Assembly: GCA_024402475.1 (NCBI GenBank)
Contig: JAKSTQ010000007.1
Coordinates: 1 to 64,000 of the forward strand
Reading direction: 5' to 3'
DNA: 64,000 nt
Source of the DNA: Treponema sp.
GTDB taxonomy: Bacteria; Spirochaetota; Spirochaetia; Treponematales; Treponemataceae
The notes beneath the pieces were generated by a model. That model made no database searches and was not told the DNA's origin. It saw only the letters and a list, made by a program, of their open reading frames with translations. This document shows, piece after piece, positions 54,978 through 62,276 of this stretch. Position numbers and translations under genes: made by a program. How positions within the stretch are numbered: position 1 is the stretch's first letter; each line of letters starts with the position of its first letter.

Positions 54978-55928
54978 TTATTCTACATCAAGACCGATTT
55001 CTTTGAAGTATTTTTTTGCACCTGGGTGGAATGGTACAGAACAACCTGTTACAGCTTTTTCTGCAGAAACTTCCTTTCCTTTTGCGTGTGCTGCACCGAG
55101 TTTGTCGAGATTTTCAAAAAGAACTTTTGTCATCTGGTAAACTGTGTCTTCGTCGAGACTTGCGCTTACTGCAAGTGTTGCTTTAATTGCAAGTGCCTGT
55201 GTATCTGTTTCTGTTCCTTTGTATGTTCCGGCTGGAATTGTTTCTACTGTGTAGTATCCATATTTATCACAGATTTTTTTAGCATGTTCTGTATCTACTG
55301 AAATAAGAACGAGACCTGCTGAGAATGCAAGTTCCTGGAGTGCTGCGTTTGGAACACCTGCTGTGATGAAACATCCGTCGAGTGCGTCGTTCTGGATTCC
55401 GTCTGCTGATTCTTTGAATGAAAGGTTTGATTTTTTGATGTCATCAAATGTGATTCCATAACCTTCAAGAATCTGTTTTGCGTTGAATTCTACACCTGAA
55501 CCTGCGTCACCAACTGAAATGCGTTTTCCACGGAAATCATCAATTGTTTTGATTCCTGATTTTTTTGAAACTGCAATCTGTACAACTTCTGGATAAAGTG
55601 TTCCGATTGTTGCAAGGTTTGTAAGTGCTTTACCTTCGAACATATCCTTACCGTTGTAAGCATAGTCCATTACGTCATTCTGAACTGTTGCGAATTCTGC
55701 TTCTCCTTTAGAAATAAGGCGAAGGTTTTCTGCTGAAGCACCTGTTGCCTGAGCAGTTACGTTCATTCCTTCGATACCTTCATTCCAGATCTGTGCCATT
55801 GCACCACCAAATGGATAGTAAGTTCCACCTGTACCACCTGTTGCAAGAATGAAGTTCTTGTTTTTGTTTCCGCATCCTGCAAACAAAACTGCTGCAGCTG
55901 CTGCCAATACGAGTACTGATCTTTTCAT
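54978..55928 (-). CDS. TAXI-family solute-binding lipoprotein of the TRAP system
   Basis: 316 residues. Lipoprotein signal MKRSVLVLAAAAAVLFAGC. Mature part starts with FILATGGTGGTYYPFGGAMAQIW, the hallmark of the TAXI (immunogenic protein) family, followed by TAQATGASAENLRLISKGEAEFATVQNDV. The binding protein would hand ligands to the fused permease. First gene of the minus-strand set with promoter at 55961-55989 and AGGGG ribosome site. Ligand unknown; known family ligands are organic acids. Confidence 0.93.
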   Translation of the reverse strand: MKRSVLVLAAAAAVLFAGCGNKNKNFILATGGTGGTYYPFGGAMAQIWNEGIEGMNVTAQATGASAENLRLISKGEAEFATVQNDVMDYAYNGKDMFEGKALTNLATIGTLYPEVVQIAVSKKSGIKTIDDFRGKRISVGDAGSGVEFNAKQILEGYGITFDDIKKSNLSFKESADGIQNDALDGCFITAGVPNAALQELAFSAGLVLISVDTEHAKKICDKYGYYTVETIPAGTYKGTETDTQALAIKATLAVSASLDEDTVYQMTKVLFENLDKLGAAHAKGKEVSAEKAVTGCSVPFHPGAKKYFKEIGLDVE

Positions 55929-55960
55929 ATTTATCCCCTATTATAAAGATTAACTAAATT

Positions 55961-55989
55961 ATTATAGTAGTTTCTAACTATTGCGACAA
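55961..55989 (-). promoter_or_regulatory. Sigma70 promoter of the TRAP-polyketide operon
   Basis: On the minus strand TTGTCG (55984-55989), 17-nt spacer, TATAAT (55961-55966), 33 nt before the TAXI ATG. It lies in the 71-bp gap shared with the divergent methyltransferase gene. Confidence 0.65.
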
Positions 55990-55999
55990 TTAGTGCCTT

Positions 56000-57136
56000 A
56001 TGTTAAATTCAAAAACTATGAACAAATACTCAGCTTTTGATTTAAACAAATTTTCCAGTGAGAAAATCCACGCTGTCGATGCAAAATTCGAAGCACAAAA
56101 AATCGCATTCGCTCCACTTACCTTTCAGGCTATCCGTGCCATGCTTGAACTTGGACTGATGCAAATTATCAATGATGCAGGTGATGAAGGAATTTCTGCC
56201 GCAGAACTTTCTGAAAAATCCGGAATCTCTCTTTACGGCGTAAACGTCCTTACAGAAATGGCTCTGGGCATGCACGTTATCCTTATGAAAAATGATAATG
56301 GAATTGAAAAGTTTTCTATAGGAAAAATCGGCTGGATGCTTCTTGAAGACAATCTTACAAAAGCCAATTTCTATTTTACAAATGACATCTGTTACAAAGG
56401 TGCTTTTGACCTGATGGATTCAATTAAGAACGGAAAACCTGAAGGTCTGAAATATTTCGGTGAAGGTCTTACAACCATCTACGAAAAACTTTCTACACTT
56501 CCTGAACGCGAAAAGAAAAGCTGGTTTGATTTTGACCACTTTTACAGCGACATTGCATTCCCTCAGGCACTTCCAATCGTTTATGCAAAGAAACCTAAAA
56601 TGCTTTACGACATCGGCGGTAATACTGCTAAATGGGCTATTGCAAGCTGCCGTTATGATCCTGACGTAAATGTTAAGATTATTGACCTTCCGGGCCAGAC
56701 TCACGTTGCAGAAGAAAATGCAAAAGCTGCTGGTTTTGAAAATCGTATTTCAACATTTGCGGGAAACATTCTTGATGATACTACTGTTCTTCCTGCAGGT
56801 TGTGATGCCGTTTGGATGAGCCAGTTCCTTGACTGTTTTAGCCTTAAACAGATTACTAAGATTTTGACAAAAGTTTATAACGCTGCTGACGAAAAGACAA
56901 ACGTTTATGTTCTTGAACCTTTGTGGGACCAGCAGAAGTTCGAAGCTGAATCTTATTCCCTGCAGGCAACTTCGCTTTACTTTACATGTATTGCAAACGG
57001 TAACAGTAAAATGTATCGTTTTGGTGAACTTGTTGAAGCAATTGAAAAAGCCGGTTTTGAACTTAAAACTGCTCATCACAATCTTGGTTCAAACTGTTAT
57101 TCACTTCTGGTTTTCAACAAAAAGGTGGAAAAATAA
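56000..57136 (+). CDS. SAM-dependent O-methyltransferase (PF00891 type), ApeB-like
   Basis: 378 residues. An N-terminal winged-helix dimer domain (about 25-105, with LTFQAIRAMLELGLMQII and ISAAELSEKSGISLYGVNVLTEM) is followed by a Rossmann SAM fold, PKMLYDIGGNTAKWAIASC and IIDLPGQTHVAEENAKAAGF. Similar methyltransferases in aryl-polyene loci tailor the aryl head. ATG at 56000; an ATG at 56018 is also possible and neither has a good ribosome site. First gene of the plus-strand arm. Confidence 0.82.
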   Translation: MLNSKTMNKYSAFDLNKFSSEKIHAVDAKFEAQKIAFAPLTFQAIRAMLELGLMQIINDAGDEGISAAELSEKSGISLYGVNVLTEMALGMHVILMKNDNGIEKFSIGKIGWMLLEDNLTKANFYFTNDICYKGAFDLMDSIKNGKPEGLKYFGEGLTTIYEKLSTLPEREKKSWFDFDHFYSDIAFPQALPIVYAKKPKMLYDIGGNTAKWAIASCRYDPDVNVKIIDLPGQTHVAEENAKAAGFENRISTFAGNILDDTTVLPAGCDAVWMSQFLDCFSLKQITKILTKVYNAADEKTNVYVLEPLWDQQKFEAESYSLQATSLYFTCIANGNSKMYRFGELVEAIEKAGFELKTAHHNLGSNCYSLLVFNKKVEK

Positions 57137-57811
57137 GTGGCAGGAAATTTCTTTATAAGTGAACCCTGCTGCTGGGCACCCGGTCTTGAATCTGATTCAC
57201 AGAACTGGAAAGACTGGGCTGACGGCAAAAAGGAAATCGAAATTTCTAATGCTGCTCCATCAATTCAATTTACTGATACACTTTTCAGAAGAAGATTAAG
57301 TCAGCTGTCAAAAATGACCGTTCAGGTTGTTCATGACATTCTGTCTACCACTAAAATTGATAAGAACACACAGCTGGTTTTTGTTTCCCTTCGTGGTGAA
57401 ATCGACAGGGAATTTAAAATCAACAAGACATTAATTGAAGATCAGATGATTCTGCCTGCCGGATTCAGTCTTTCAGTTTTTAATGCACCAGTTGCACTTG
57501 CTACAATTGCTATGGGACTTAAAGGCGGATACACAGCTGTCTATCCTGGAAAACAAAGTTTGGTAGACGGAATACTTACAGCGGCAAGTGCTGTTGCAAG
57601 CGGTGCACAGGATAAAATCATTTTAATCTATGCTGATGAAATGATTCCTGAATGTTATGAAGGACATTATGACTGCCAGAATGTTCCCCTTGCCTTTGCA
57701 GCTGTTTTAAGTAAAAACAAGCCGACTGAATATTGGTCGACAGAATATTCTATTTCAGACATTAAAAACTCGCCAATTGAGTTTTTGAAAGATATATATA
57801 GAAGGAAATAA
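57137..57811 (+). CDS. KS-like subunit lacking the active-site cysteine, ApeC-like
   Basis: 224 residues of the N-terminal ketosynthase-like family (PF13723). GTG start directly after the previous stop, with AAAGGTGG 8 nt upstream. At the place of the catalytic Cys it has PAGFSLSVFNAPVALATIAM, with no Cys, and the C-terminal half of a KS is missing. In Ape systems such a subunit forms a KS-chain-length-factor-like pair with ApeO. Has ATTCTGTCTACC at 57338. Confidence 0.8.
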   Translation: MAGNFFISEPCCWAPGLESDSQNWKDWADGKKEIEISNAAPSIQFTDTLFRRRLSQLSKMTVQVVHDILSTTKIDKNTQLVFVSLRGEIDREFKINKTLIEDQMILPAGFSLSVFNAPVALATIAMGLKGGYTAVYPGKQSLVDGILTAASAVASGAQDKIILIYADEMIPECYEGHYDCQNVPLAFAAVLSKNKPTEYWSTEYSISDIKNSPIEFLKDIYRRK

Positions 57812-57813
57812 TT

Positions 57814-58632
57814 ATGAGCAAAAACATTGATCCAAGATATTCACATGATGATATCGAACCAATCAAAAATTATCCTGCTTACATTTTCAGATGCTTCCGC
57901 AAACTCTTGTGTTTTCTTTACTTTGGAGTTGGAACACTGATCATCATTTTTGTGCTGTTTCCGATTCTGCATCTGTTCTTCTGGACAAAGAAGTCATTCC
58001 GCAAACATGGTCATTGTATGATCTCTGCAATTCTCCAGCACTTTTTGTGGCTGATGAAATTACTTCATGTATCAAAGATTGAAATTTCAAAAGAAGACAA
58101 GCAGACTTTACGTAACCTTAAATCAACAGTTATTATTGCAAACCATCCATCTATGCTGGACGTTCTTCACATATTCTCTTTTGTTAGAAATGCTGACTGT
58201 ATCGTTAAAGCTGACCTTAAGAAATCTCTTGTTTCTGGAATTGTCCGCCGCCTTTACATTACCAATGACAATGACTTTGATGTGATGGTTGCTAAATGTA
58301 AAGAATGCATGGAAGACGGAAGCAATCTTATTATCTTTCCTGAAGGAACAAGAACTCCACGCCACGGAACAAATCCTTACAAAAAAGGTGCTGCCCGTAT
58401 CGCACTTGGAACCGGCTTTAATGTTCAGCCTGTACACATCGGCGGAAACGATAAATATGGTCTTGGAAAACATGACAATCTATTGTGCATGAATCACAGC
58501 GGTCCTTACATTTATAAGTTCAAGGTTTTGCCACAAATTACAATGGATAAATACAAGGATTTGAATCCGACCATTGCTGCCAAACATCTTACAGAAGATA
58601 TGAAAGAAATCCTTGAATCTGTTCAGGAATAG
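57814..58632 (+). CDS. 1-acylglycerol-phosphate acyltransferase-type protein, ApeD-like
   Basis: 272 residues with two N-terminal membrane segments. The PlsC motifs are NHPSMLDV (NHxxxxD) and FPEGTRTPRHGTNPYKKGAARIA. It would acylate the lipid part of the product. Two bases after the KS-like gene, so the three plus-strand genes are one operon. An independent role in membrane phospholipid synthesis cannot be excluded. Confidence 0.87.
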   Translation: MSKNIDPRYSHDDIEPIKNYPAYIFRCFRKLLCFLYFGVGTLIIIFVLFPILHLFFWTKKSFRKHGHCMISAILQHFLWLMKLLHVSKIEISKEDKQTLRNLKSTVIIANHPSMLDVLHIFSFVRNADCIVKADLKKSLVSGIVRRLYITNDNDFDVMVAKCKECMEDGSNLIIFPEGTRTPRHGTNPYKKGAARIALGTGFNVQPVHIGGNDKYGLGKHDNLLCMNHSGPYIYKFKVLPQITMDKYKDLNPTIAAKHLTEDMKEILESVQE

Positions 58633-58664
58633 AATCTGAATAATTCAATTATTTTATAAAGACA

Positions 58665-58703
58665 AAAAAAAGAGTGAACCGTTTGCAGTTCACTCTTTTT
58701 TTT
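58665..58703. terminator. Bidirectional terminator between the acyltransferase and YhbY genes
   Basis: AAAAAAAGAGTGAAC and GTTCACTCTTTTTTTT flank a short loop (CGTTTGCA) between convergent genes; A-run and T-run lie on the two outer sides. Confidence 0.85.
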
Positions 58704-58993
58704 TACTTGTCGTCTTCTTTTTTCTCTTTTGGCTCACGGAATAAAATTGCAATGTTTCCGATGATACGAACCAGAGTTGCATCTGTTGCCTGACAGATTT
58801 CGTCTGTAAGTTCCTGCTTCTGATCTTTATATTCAAGGAACTTAACTTTAATCAGAGCATGTGCTTCTAAAGATTCATCGACCTTTCCGATAACACCGTC
58901 TGTAACTCCTGCCTGTCCGATAATAACAACAGGATTAAGGGCCTGTGCCTGAGCGCTTAATTCTTTGCGCATACTGCTTGTTAATTCAATCAT
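58703..58993 (-). CDS. YhbY/CRM-domain RNA-binding protein
   Basis: 96-residue CRM-type protein associated with ribosome assembly. The family pattern is clear: LTSSMRKELSAQAQALNPVVIIGQAG, VDESLEAHALIKVKFLE and ATLVRIIGNIAILFRE. The ATG at 58993 gives the usual length of about 97; the longer in-frame opening upstream reads through the queH start and is rejected. Divergent from queH with 24 bp between start codons. Confidence 0.88.
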   Translation of the reverse strand: MIELTSSMRKELSAQAQALNPVVIIGQAGVTDGVIGKVDESLEAHALIKVKFLEYKDQKQELTDEICQATDATLVRIIGNIAILFREPKEKKEDDK

Positions 58994-59005
58994 AATATCG
59001 TATTT

Positions 59006-59011
59006 TATATT
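59006..59011 (+). promoter_or_regulatory. -10 box TATATT of queH, leaderless layout
   Basis: TATATT ends 6 nt before the queH ATG (59018) and no ribosome site is present. The -35 is weak. Confidence 0.4.
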
Positions 59012-59017
59012 AAAACT

Positions 59018-59653
59018 ATGAATAAAATCAATTACAACAGAATCATGGAAAAAATACTTTCTTCTCTCAATCCAGCCGGTCCAAAACCAAAGCTGCTTCT
59101 CCATGCCTGCTGTGCTCCATGCTCTTCTCACTGCCTGGAACTTTTATTCAAATACTTTGACATTACGATTTATTACTATAATCCAAACATTCACCCTGAT
59201 ACAGAATACAAACGCCGCCTGCAGGAATTAATTGATTTTCTTCCAAGATTTGATGCTGCCAGAAATGTTAAACTTGTTCAGGCCGATTATAATCCCCAGG
59301 AATATTTTTCCGCTGTGAATACTCAGAATGAACCGGAACTTATAACACAAAAAGAAAAAGGCGAACGCTGCCGAAGATGTTATTCCCTGCGCATGACAAA
59401 AAGTTATGAGTACGCAAAAGAAAACGGATTTGACTGGTTCACCACAACTTTATCAATCAGCCGTCATAAAGATTCTGAAAAAATCAATCTGATCGGTAAA
59501 GAACTTGAATGCAAAGATGGTCCTGCATATCTTTATGCTGATTTCAAAAAAAACGGCGGATATGACCGCAGCCTGGAATTATCAGAAGAATACAATCTTT
59601 ACCGCCAGGATTACTGCGGCTGTGTTTTTTCCAGAGATAATTCAAACATCTGA
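59018..59653 (+). CDS. queH: Epoxyqueuosine reductase QueH
   Basis: Last step of queuosine tRNA modification by a non-B12 enzyme. The signature LLLHACCAPCSSHCLELL and the second cysteine pair GERCRRCYSLRM, then YRQDYCGC, are typical of the DUF208/QueH family; these cysteines bind iron-sulfur and metal centres. 211 residues. Stands alone between YhbY (divergent) and argA. Confidence 0.92.
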   Translation: MNKINYNRIMEKILSSLNPAGPKPKLLLHACCAPCSSHCLELLFKYFDITIYYYNPNIHPDTEYKRRLQELIDFLPRFDAARNVKLVQADYNPQEYFSAVNTQNEPELITQKEKGERCRRCYSLRMTKSYEYAKENGFDWFTTTLSISRHKDSEKINLIGKELECKDGPAYLYADFKKNGGYDRSLELSEEYNLYRQDYCGCVFSRDNSNI

Positions 59654-59666
59654 TTTGTGCCTTAAA

Positions 59667-59695
59667 TTAAACTAATCTCATTTTTTACCGATAAT
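59667..59695 (+). promoter_or_regulatory. Promoter of argA, leaderless layout
   Basis: TTAAAC (59667-59672), 17-nt spacer, GATAAT (59690-59695), with the ATG at 59702 only 6 nt on. No ribosome site is visible. Confidence 0.5.
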
Positions 59696-59701
59696 AAACC
59701 T

Positions 59702-61063
59702 ATGAACCCTATTATCGAAAAAGCAAGAAATATCCGTGATGTAATCCGTTATATCAAAAAATTTGAAGGCGCAACTACTGTAATTTATCTTGATGATGAA
59801 ATCATTAATTCTTCATTACTGCCGTCTCACATCAGAGATATCCGTTTAATTCATGATGCAGGATTGAAAGTAATCATTGTTCCTGGTGCCCGCAAAAGAA
59901 TTAACGAAATTTTGAGCCAGTCTAAAATTGACTGGAAGATTCACAACGGATGCAGAATCACTGGTCCTCAGGCTATTCCATTAATTAAAATGGCAGCCTT
60001 TGACGTTTCAAATACAATCATGACTGCTCTTGCCGGAGAAAACATTTCTGCCGTAATCGGTAACTGGGTCAAAGCAAGAGGAAAAGGCGTTCTTGATGGA
60101 ATTGATTATGCTGATTCCGGGGAAATTGAAAGCTTTAGAATAGAAGCAATTACAAACTGTCTTAATGACGGATTGATTCCTATTTTGCCTTGTATCGGAT
60201 GGACTGCTACCGGTAAACCATACAATATCAGTTCTTTGCAGCTGGCTAATGAAATTGCAATCAGTTTAAGAGCCGACAAACTGTTCTATATTCTTCCTGA
60301 CACTCAGTTTAATCCTGAAGAATATAATATTCCTGCAAATATCAATCTCAGTCCGGAATTTAACATGCCGGGAATTAATCTTGATGAACTGCATGAATTC
60401 ATTGAATCAAACAAAATCAATTCTACAGAAATTGAAGAAACAGACAAAAATACTCTTCCTAAAAAGCAGAAAATGATTAACCTTATGTCACTTGCTGAAC
60501 AGGCATGCCAGAAAGGTGTAAGCCGCGTTCATATCCTTAACGGAAATATTGACGGTATTATTCCATGTGAAATTTTCTCTGGAATCGGTTCAGGAACCAT
60601 GATTTATAACAACGACTACGGTGGATTCCGTCCAATGAAATTAAAGGACATTTCTGCAGTTCTTTCACTGATGGATCCGTTTGTAAGCCAGGGAATGCTT
60701 TTACCAAGAACAAAACAGCAGCTGGCAGAAACCATTGACGATTTTATGGTTTATGAAGTTGACGGAGGAATTCATGCATGTGCTGCCCTTCACCTTTATG
60801 ATAACGGCCAGCAGGCAGAAATTGCATGTGTTGCCGTAAACGAATCTTACAGCAAACTTGGAATCGGTAACAAACTTATTCATTATCTTTTGAACAAAGC
60901 AAAAGAACAGAAAATCCCAACAGTATTTGTTTTAACAACTCAAACTGCAGACTGGTTTGAAAAACTTGGTTTTAAGCCGGATAATGTTTCAAGCCTCCCA
61001 GAAAAAAGAAAAGCTAAATGGACTCCTGAACGGAATTCAAAAGTATTGCGAATTAAGTTTTAA
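59702..61063 (+). CDS. argA: N-acetylglutamate synthase (kinase-like plus GNAT)
   Basis: First step of arginine synthesis. 453 residues as in ArgA: an amino-acid-kinase domain (about 1-290, with IVPGARKRINEIL and GRITGPQAI-like RITGPQAIPLIKMAAFDVSN) joined to a C-terminal GNAT (about 315-453) with IACVAVNESYSKLGIGNKLIHYLLNKA. It has the Arg-regulated NAGS layout. Followed by a terminator. No other arg genes are adjacent. Confidence 0.9.
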   Translation: MNPIIEKARNIRDVIRYIKKFEGATTVIYLDDEIINSSLLPSHIRDIRLIHDAGLKVIIVPGARKRINEILSQSKIDWKIHNGCRITGPQAIPLIKMAAFDVSNTIMTALAGENISAVIGNWVKARGKGVLDGIDYADSGEIESFRIEAITNCLNDGLIPILPCIGWTATGKPYNISSLQLANEIAISLRADKLFYILPDTQFNPEEYNIPANINLSPEFNMPGINLDELHEFIESNKINSTEIEETDKNTLPKKQKMINLMSLAEQACQKGVSRVHILNGNIDGIIPCEIFSGIGSGTMIYNNDYGGFRPMKLKDISAVLSLMDPFVSQGMLLPRTKQQLAETIDDFMVYEVDGGIHACAALHLYDNGQQAEIACVAVNESYSKLGIGNKLIHYLLNKAKEQKIPTVFVLTTQTADWFEKLGFKPDNVSSLPEKRKAKWTPERNSKVLRIKF

Positions 61064-61077
61064 GTCTTTTAACCAGG

Positions 61078-61103
61078 CCCGGATGTTTTATCCGGGTTTT
61101 TTT
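61078..61103 (+). terminator. Terminator of argA
   Basis: CCCGGAT-gtttt-ATCCGGG followed by TTTTTTTA. Confidence 0.92.
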
Positions 61104-61301
61104 ATGGAATAATTTCCTGATTCAAAATGCCAGTATAGTTTACAACTTTAATATTTCCAGACTACAAATACTTTGAGAAATTTCCTTTATGAACTTTTAA
61201 TTACCTGATTATCCGTAAAATTTTCCAGAACATTTTCTCTTGAAAATGATTAATTCTAACTATAAAGCATTTCACATCAGAATCATTTAACTAAGGTTGA
61301 A

Positions 61302-61388
61302 ATGAATGAATTAAAACAAAAACCAGCGAATTATATTAAAAGCTTAAATATTATCACAGACATTAAAAATAATATGAAAATCATATAA
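61302..61388 (+). CDS. Possible 28-residue small ORF
   Basis: ATG with AAGG 5 nt upstream, encoding MNELKQKPANYIKSLNIITD... No family, no promoter recognised, base composition equals the A+T-rich surroundings. Listed only because of its ribosome site. The rest of 61104-61431 shows no other feature and could be part of an A+T-rich unwinding zone of the origin region. Confidence 0.15.
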   Translation: MNELKQKPANYIKSLNIITDIKNNMKII

Positions 61389-61431
61389 AAATTCAGAAAA
61401 CAAAATCTCTTGCCTAAATTAAATTCTTAAA

Positions 61432-61626
61432 CTAAATGTTTTCAAATTTTCTGTGCAATTTACTTGTTAAGCTATTTAATCTGTAAATACTTTGATAGAT
61501 TTTTTGCAGAATAATTTTTATACCCTGAACATCTACAGGTCTCTCAGCTATATGCAGCAATGCCAGCCAGAAGTTTTGACAGTCACTTTCTGACTGGTAA
61601 TATTTTTGGATTTCTTTACTGGACAT
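61432..61626 (-). CDS. Unrecognised 64-residue ORF behind a TetR-type operator
   Basis: MSSKEIQKYYQSESDCQNFW... , mostly helical, no family recognised. An AAGGAG site exists but lies 26 nt before the ATG, so translation is doubtful. The palindrome at 61694-61709 sits upstream. It might be the remains of a larger gene near the operator. Confidence 0.3.
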   Translation of the reverse strand: MSSKEIQKYYQSESDCQNFWLALLHIAERPVDVQGIKIILQKIYQSIYRLNSLTSKLHRKFENI

Positions 61627-61693
61627 GAAGAAATATTCCTGAATTAGTTCAACTCCTTTTTAACTACCATTAGTTTGTTTTTAAAATTAAAAT

Positions 61694-61709
61694 ACTAACG
61701 ATAGTTAGT
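61694..61709. promoter_or_regulatory. TetR-type operator, copy 1
   Basis: ACTAAC-gata-GTTAGT. Same half-sites and 4-bp spacing as the site at 62410-62427. Half-sites of this form are typical of TetR/AcrR regulators. Confidence 0.5.
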
Positions 61710-61779
61710 TCATACATATATTTTGATTTTCAAGTTTTTCTGAAATTCTCAAGAAATTCAGAATTAAATTATCGCTGAG

Positions 61780-61795
61780 TGTTTCACGTGAAACA
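61780..61795. promoter_or_regulatory. parS site 1
   Basis: Exact TGTTTCACGTGAAACA, the canonical ParB (Spo0J) binding palindrome. Confidence 0.95.
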
Positions 61796-61836
61796 TTTGA
61801 AAAGATTTCAAGACCGATATAAGTCCTGACCAAATT

Positions 61837-61852
61837 TGTTTCACGTGAAACA
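61837..61852. promoter_or_regulatory. parS site 2
   Basis: Exact TGTTTCACGTGAAACA, 57 bp after site 1. Confidence 0.95.
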
Positions 61853-61899
61853 GTGAAAGCTGAACTTAATCAAATACATATCACATCTAAGATCACAAA

Positions 61900-61915
61900 T
61901 GTTTCACGTGAAACA
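61900..61915. promoter_or_regulatory. parS site 3
   Basis: Exact TGTTTCACGTGAAACA, 63 bp after site 2. Confidence 0.95.
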
Positions 61916-61995
61916 CTATCAGATTTTCATGCTTCACTCATTCCTAAATACAACTAATATCATTACCAAGATTTCTTGGCAAATTGGAAATGAAA

Positions 61996-62011
61996 TGTTT
62001 CACGTGAAACA
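61996..62011. promoter_or_regulatory. parS site 4
   Basis: Exact TGTTTCACGTGAAACA, 96 bp after site 3. Confidence 0.95.
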
Positions 62012-62095
62012 ATTGGAATATTTTCCAGCTGATTTCCTAAAAAAATCTTTTGCTGAAATTTCTTATCAAGTCGTAATACTCAAATTTTTGGAAAG

Positions 62096-62111
62096 TGTTT
62101 CACGTGAAACA
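62096..62111. promoter_or_regulatory. parS site 5
   Basis: Exact TGTTTCACGTGAAACA, 100 bp after site 4 and directly left of the DnaA boxes. Confidence 0.95.
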
Positions 62112-62124
62112 TTAACAAGATAAG

Positions 62125-62205
62125 TTATCCACATTTTAAACAGATTCTCCACAGGACGAACAAGTTATCCACAACTTGTGGAAAACTTGTTTAAATTGTG
62201 GAAAG
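62125..62205. promoter_or_regulatory. DnaA-box cluster
   Basis: Two perfect boxes TTATCCACA at 62125-62133 and 62165-62173 on the plus strand; a one-mismatch box TTCTCCACA at 62145-62153; and on the minus strand TTTTCCACA (62177-62185) and CTTTCCACA (62197-62205). Five boxes at about 20-bp spacing between parS 5 and parS 6. Confidence 0.88.
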
Positions 62206-62224
62206 TTCTTTGGGTATGAAAAAG

Positions 62225-62240
62225 TGTTTCACGTGAAACA
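62225..62240. promoter_or_regulatory. parS site 6
   Basis: Exact TGTTTCACGTGAAACA on the right side of the DnaA boxes. Confidence 0.95.
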
Positions 62241-62249
62241 TTTATGGAC

Positions 62250-62276
62250 AAAAAAAACCGGGGTTAAAGCCCCGGT
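62250..62276 (-). terminator. Strong minus-strand terminator right of parS 6
   Basis: Seven-bp G+C stem ACCGGGG/CCCCGGT with a 6-nt loop and an 8-T tail on the minus strand. It stops transcripts coming from the right before they reach the DnaA boxes. Confidence 0.88.

Larger units (their letters stand above)
61780..62240. other. oriC: Candidate chromosomal replication origin region: parS cluster with DnaA boxes
   Basis: Six perfect parS sites in 461 bp surround a tight group of DnaA boxes, in a nearly gene-free A+T-rich region of 1.8 kb. ParB loads on parS near origins, and DnaA boxes nucleate unwinding. This pairing is the standard sign of the origin-proximal domain. dnaA, parA and parB are not in the window. 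Confidence 0.85.

Noticed and set aside
58994-59131. N-terminal extension of the YhbY gene
   Set aside because: Would overlap queH and exceed the family length; ATG at 58993 gives the normal protein.
61899-62123. Plus-strand ORF of 74 codons starting MFHVKH
   Set aside because: Its start and end are read from parS sites; no ribosome site; protein looks random.
61780-62240. Plasmid-type partition site or phage integration site
   Set aside because: The palindrome is the chromosomal parS consensus and DnaA boxes are present; no rep, par or integrase genes.
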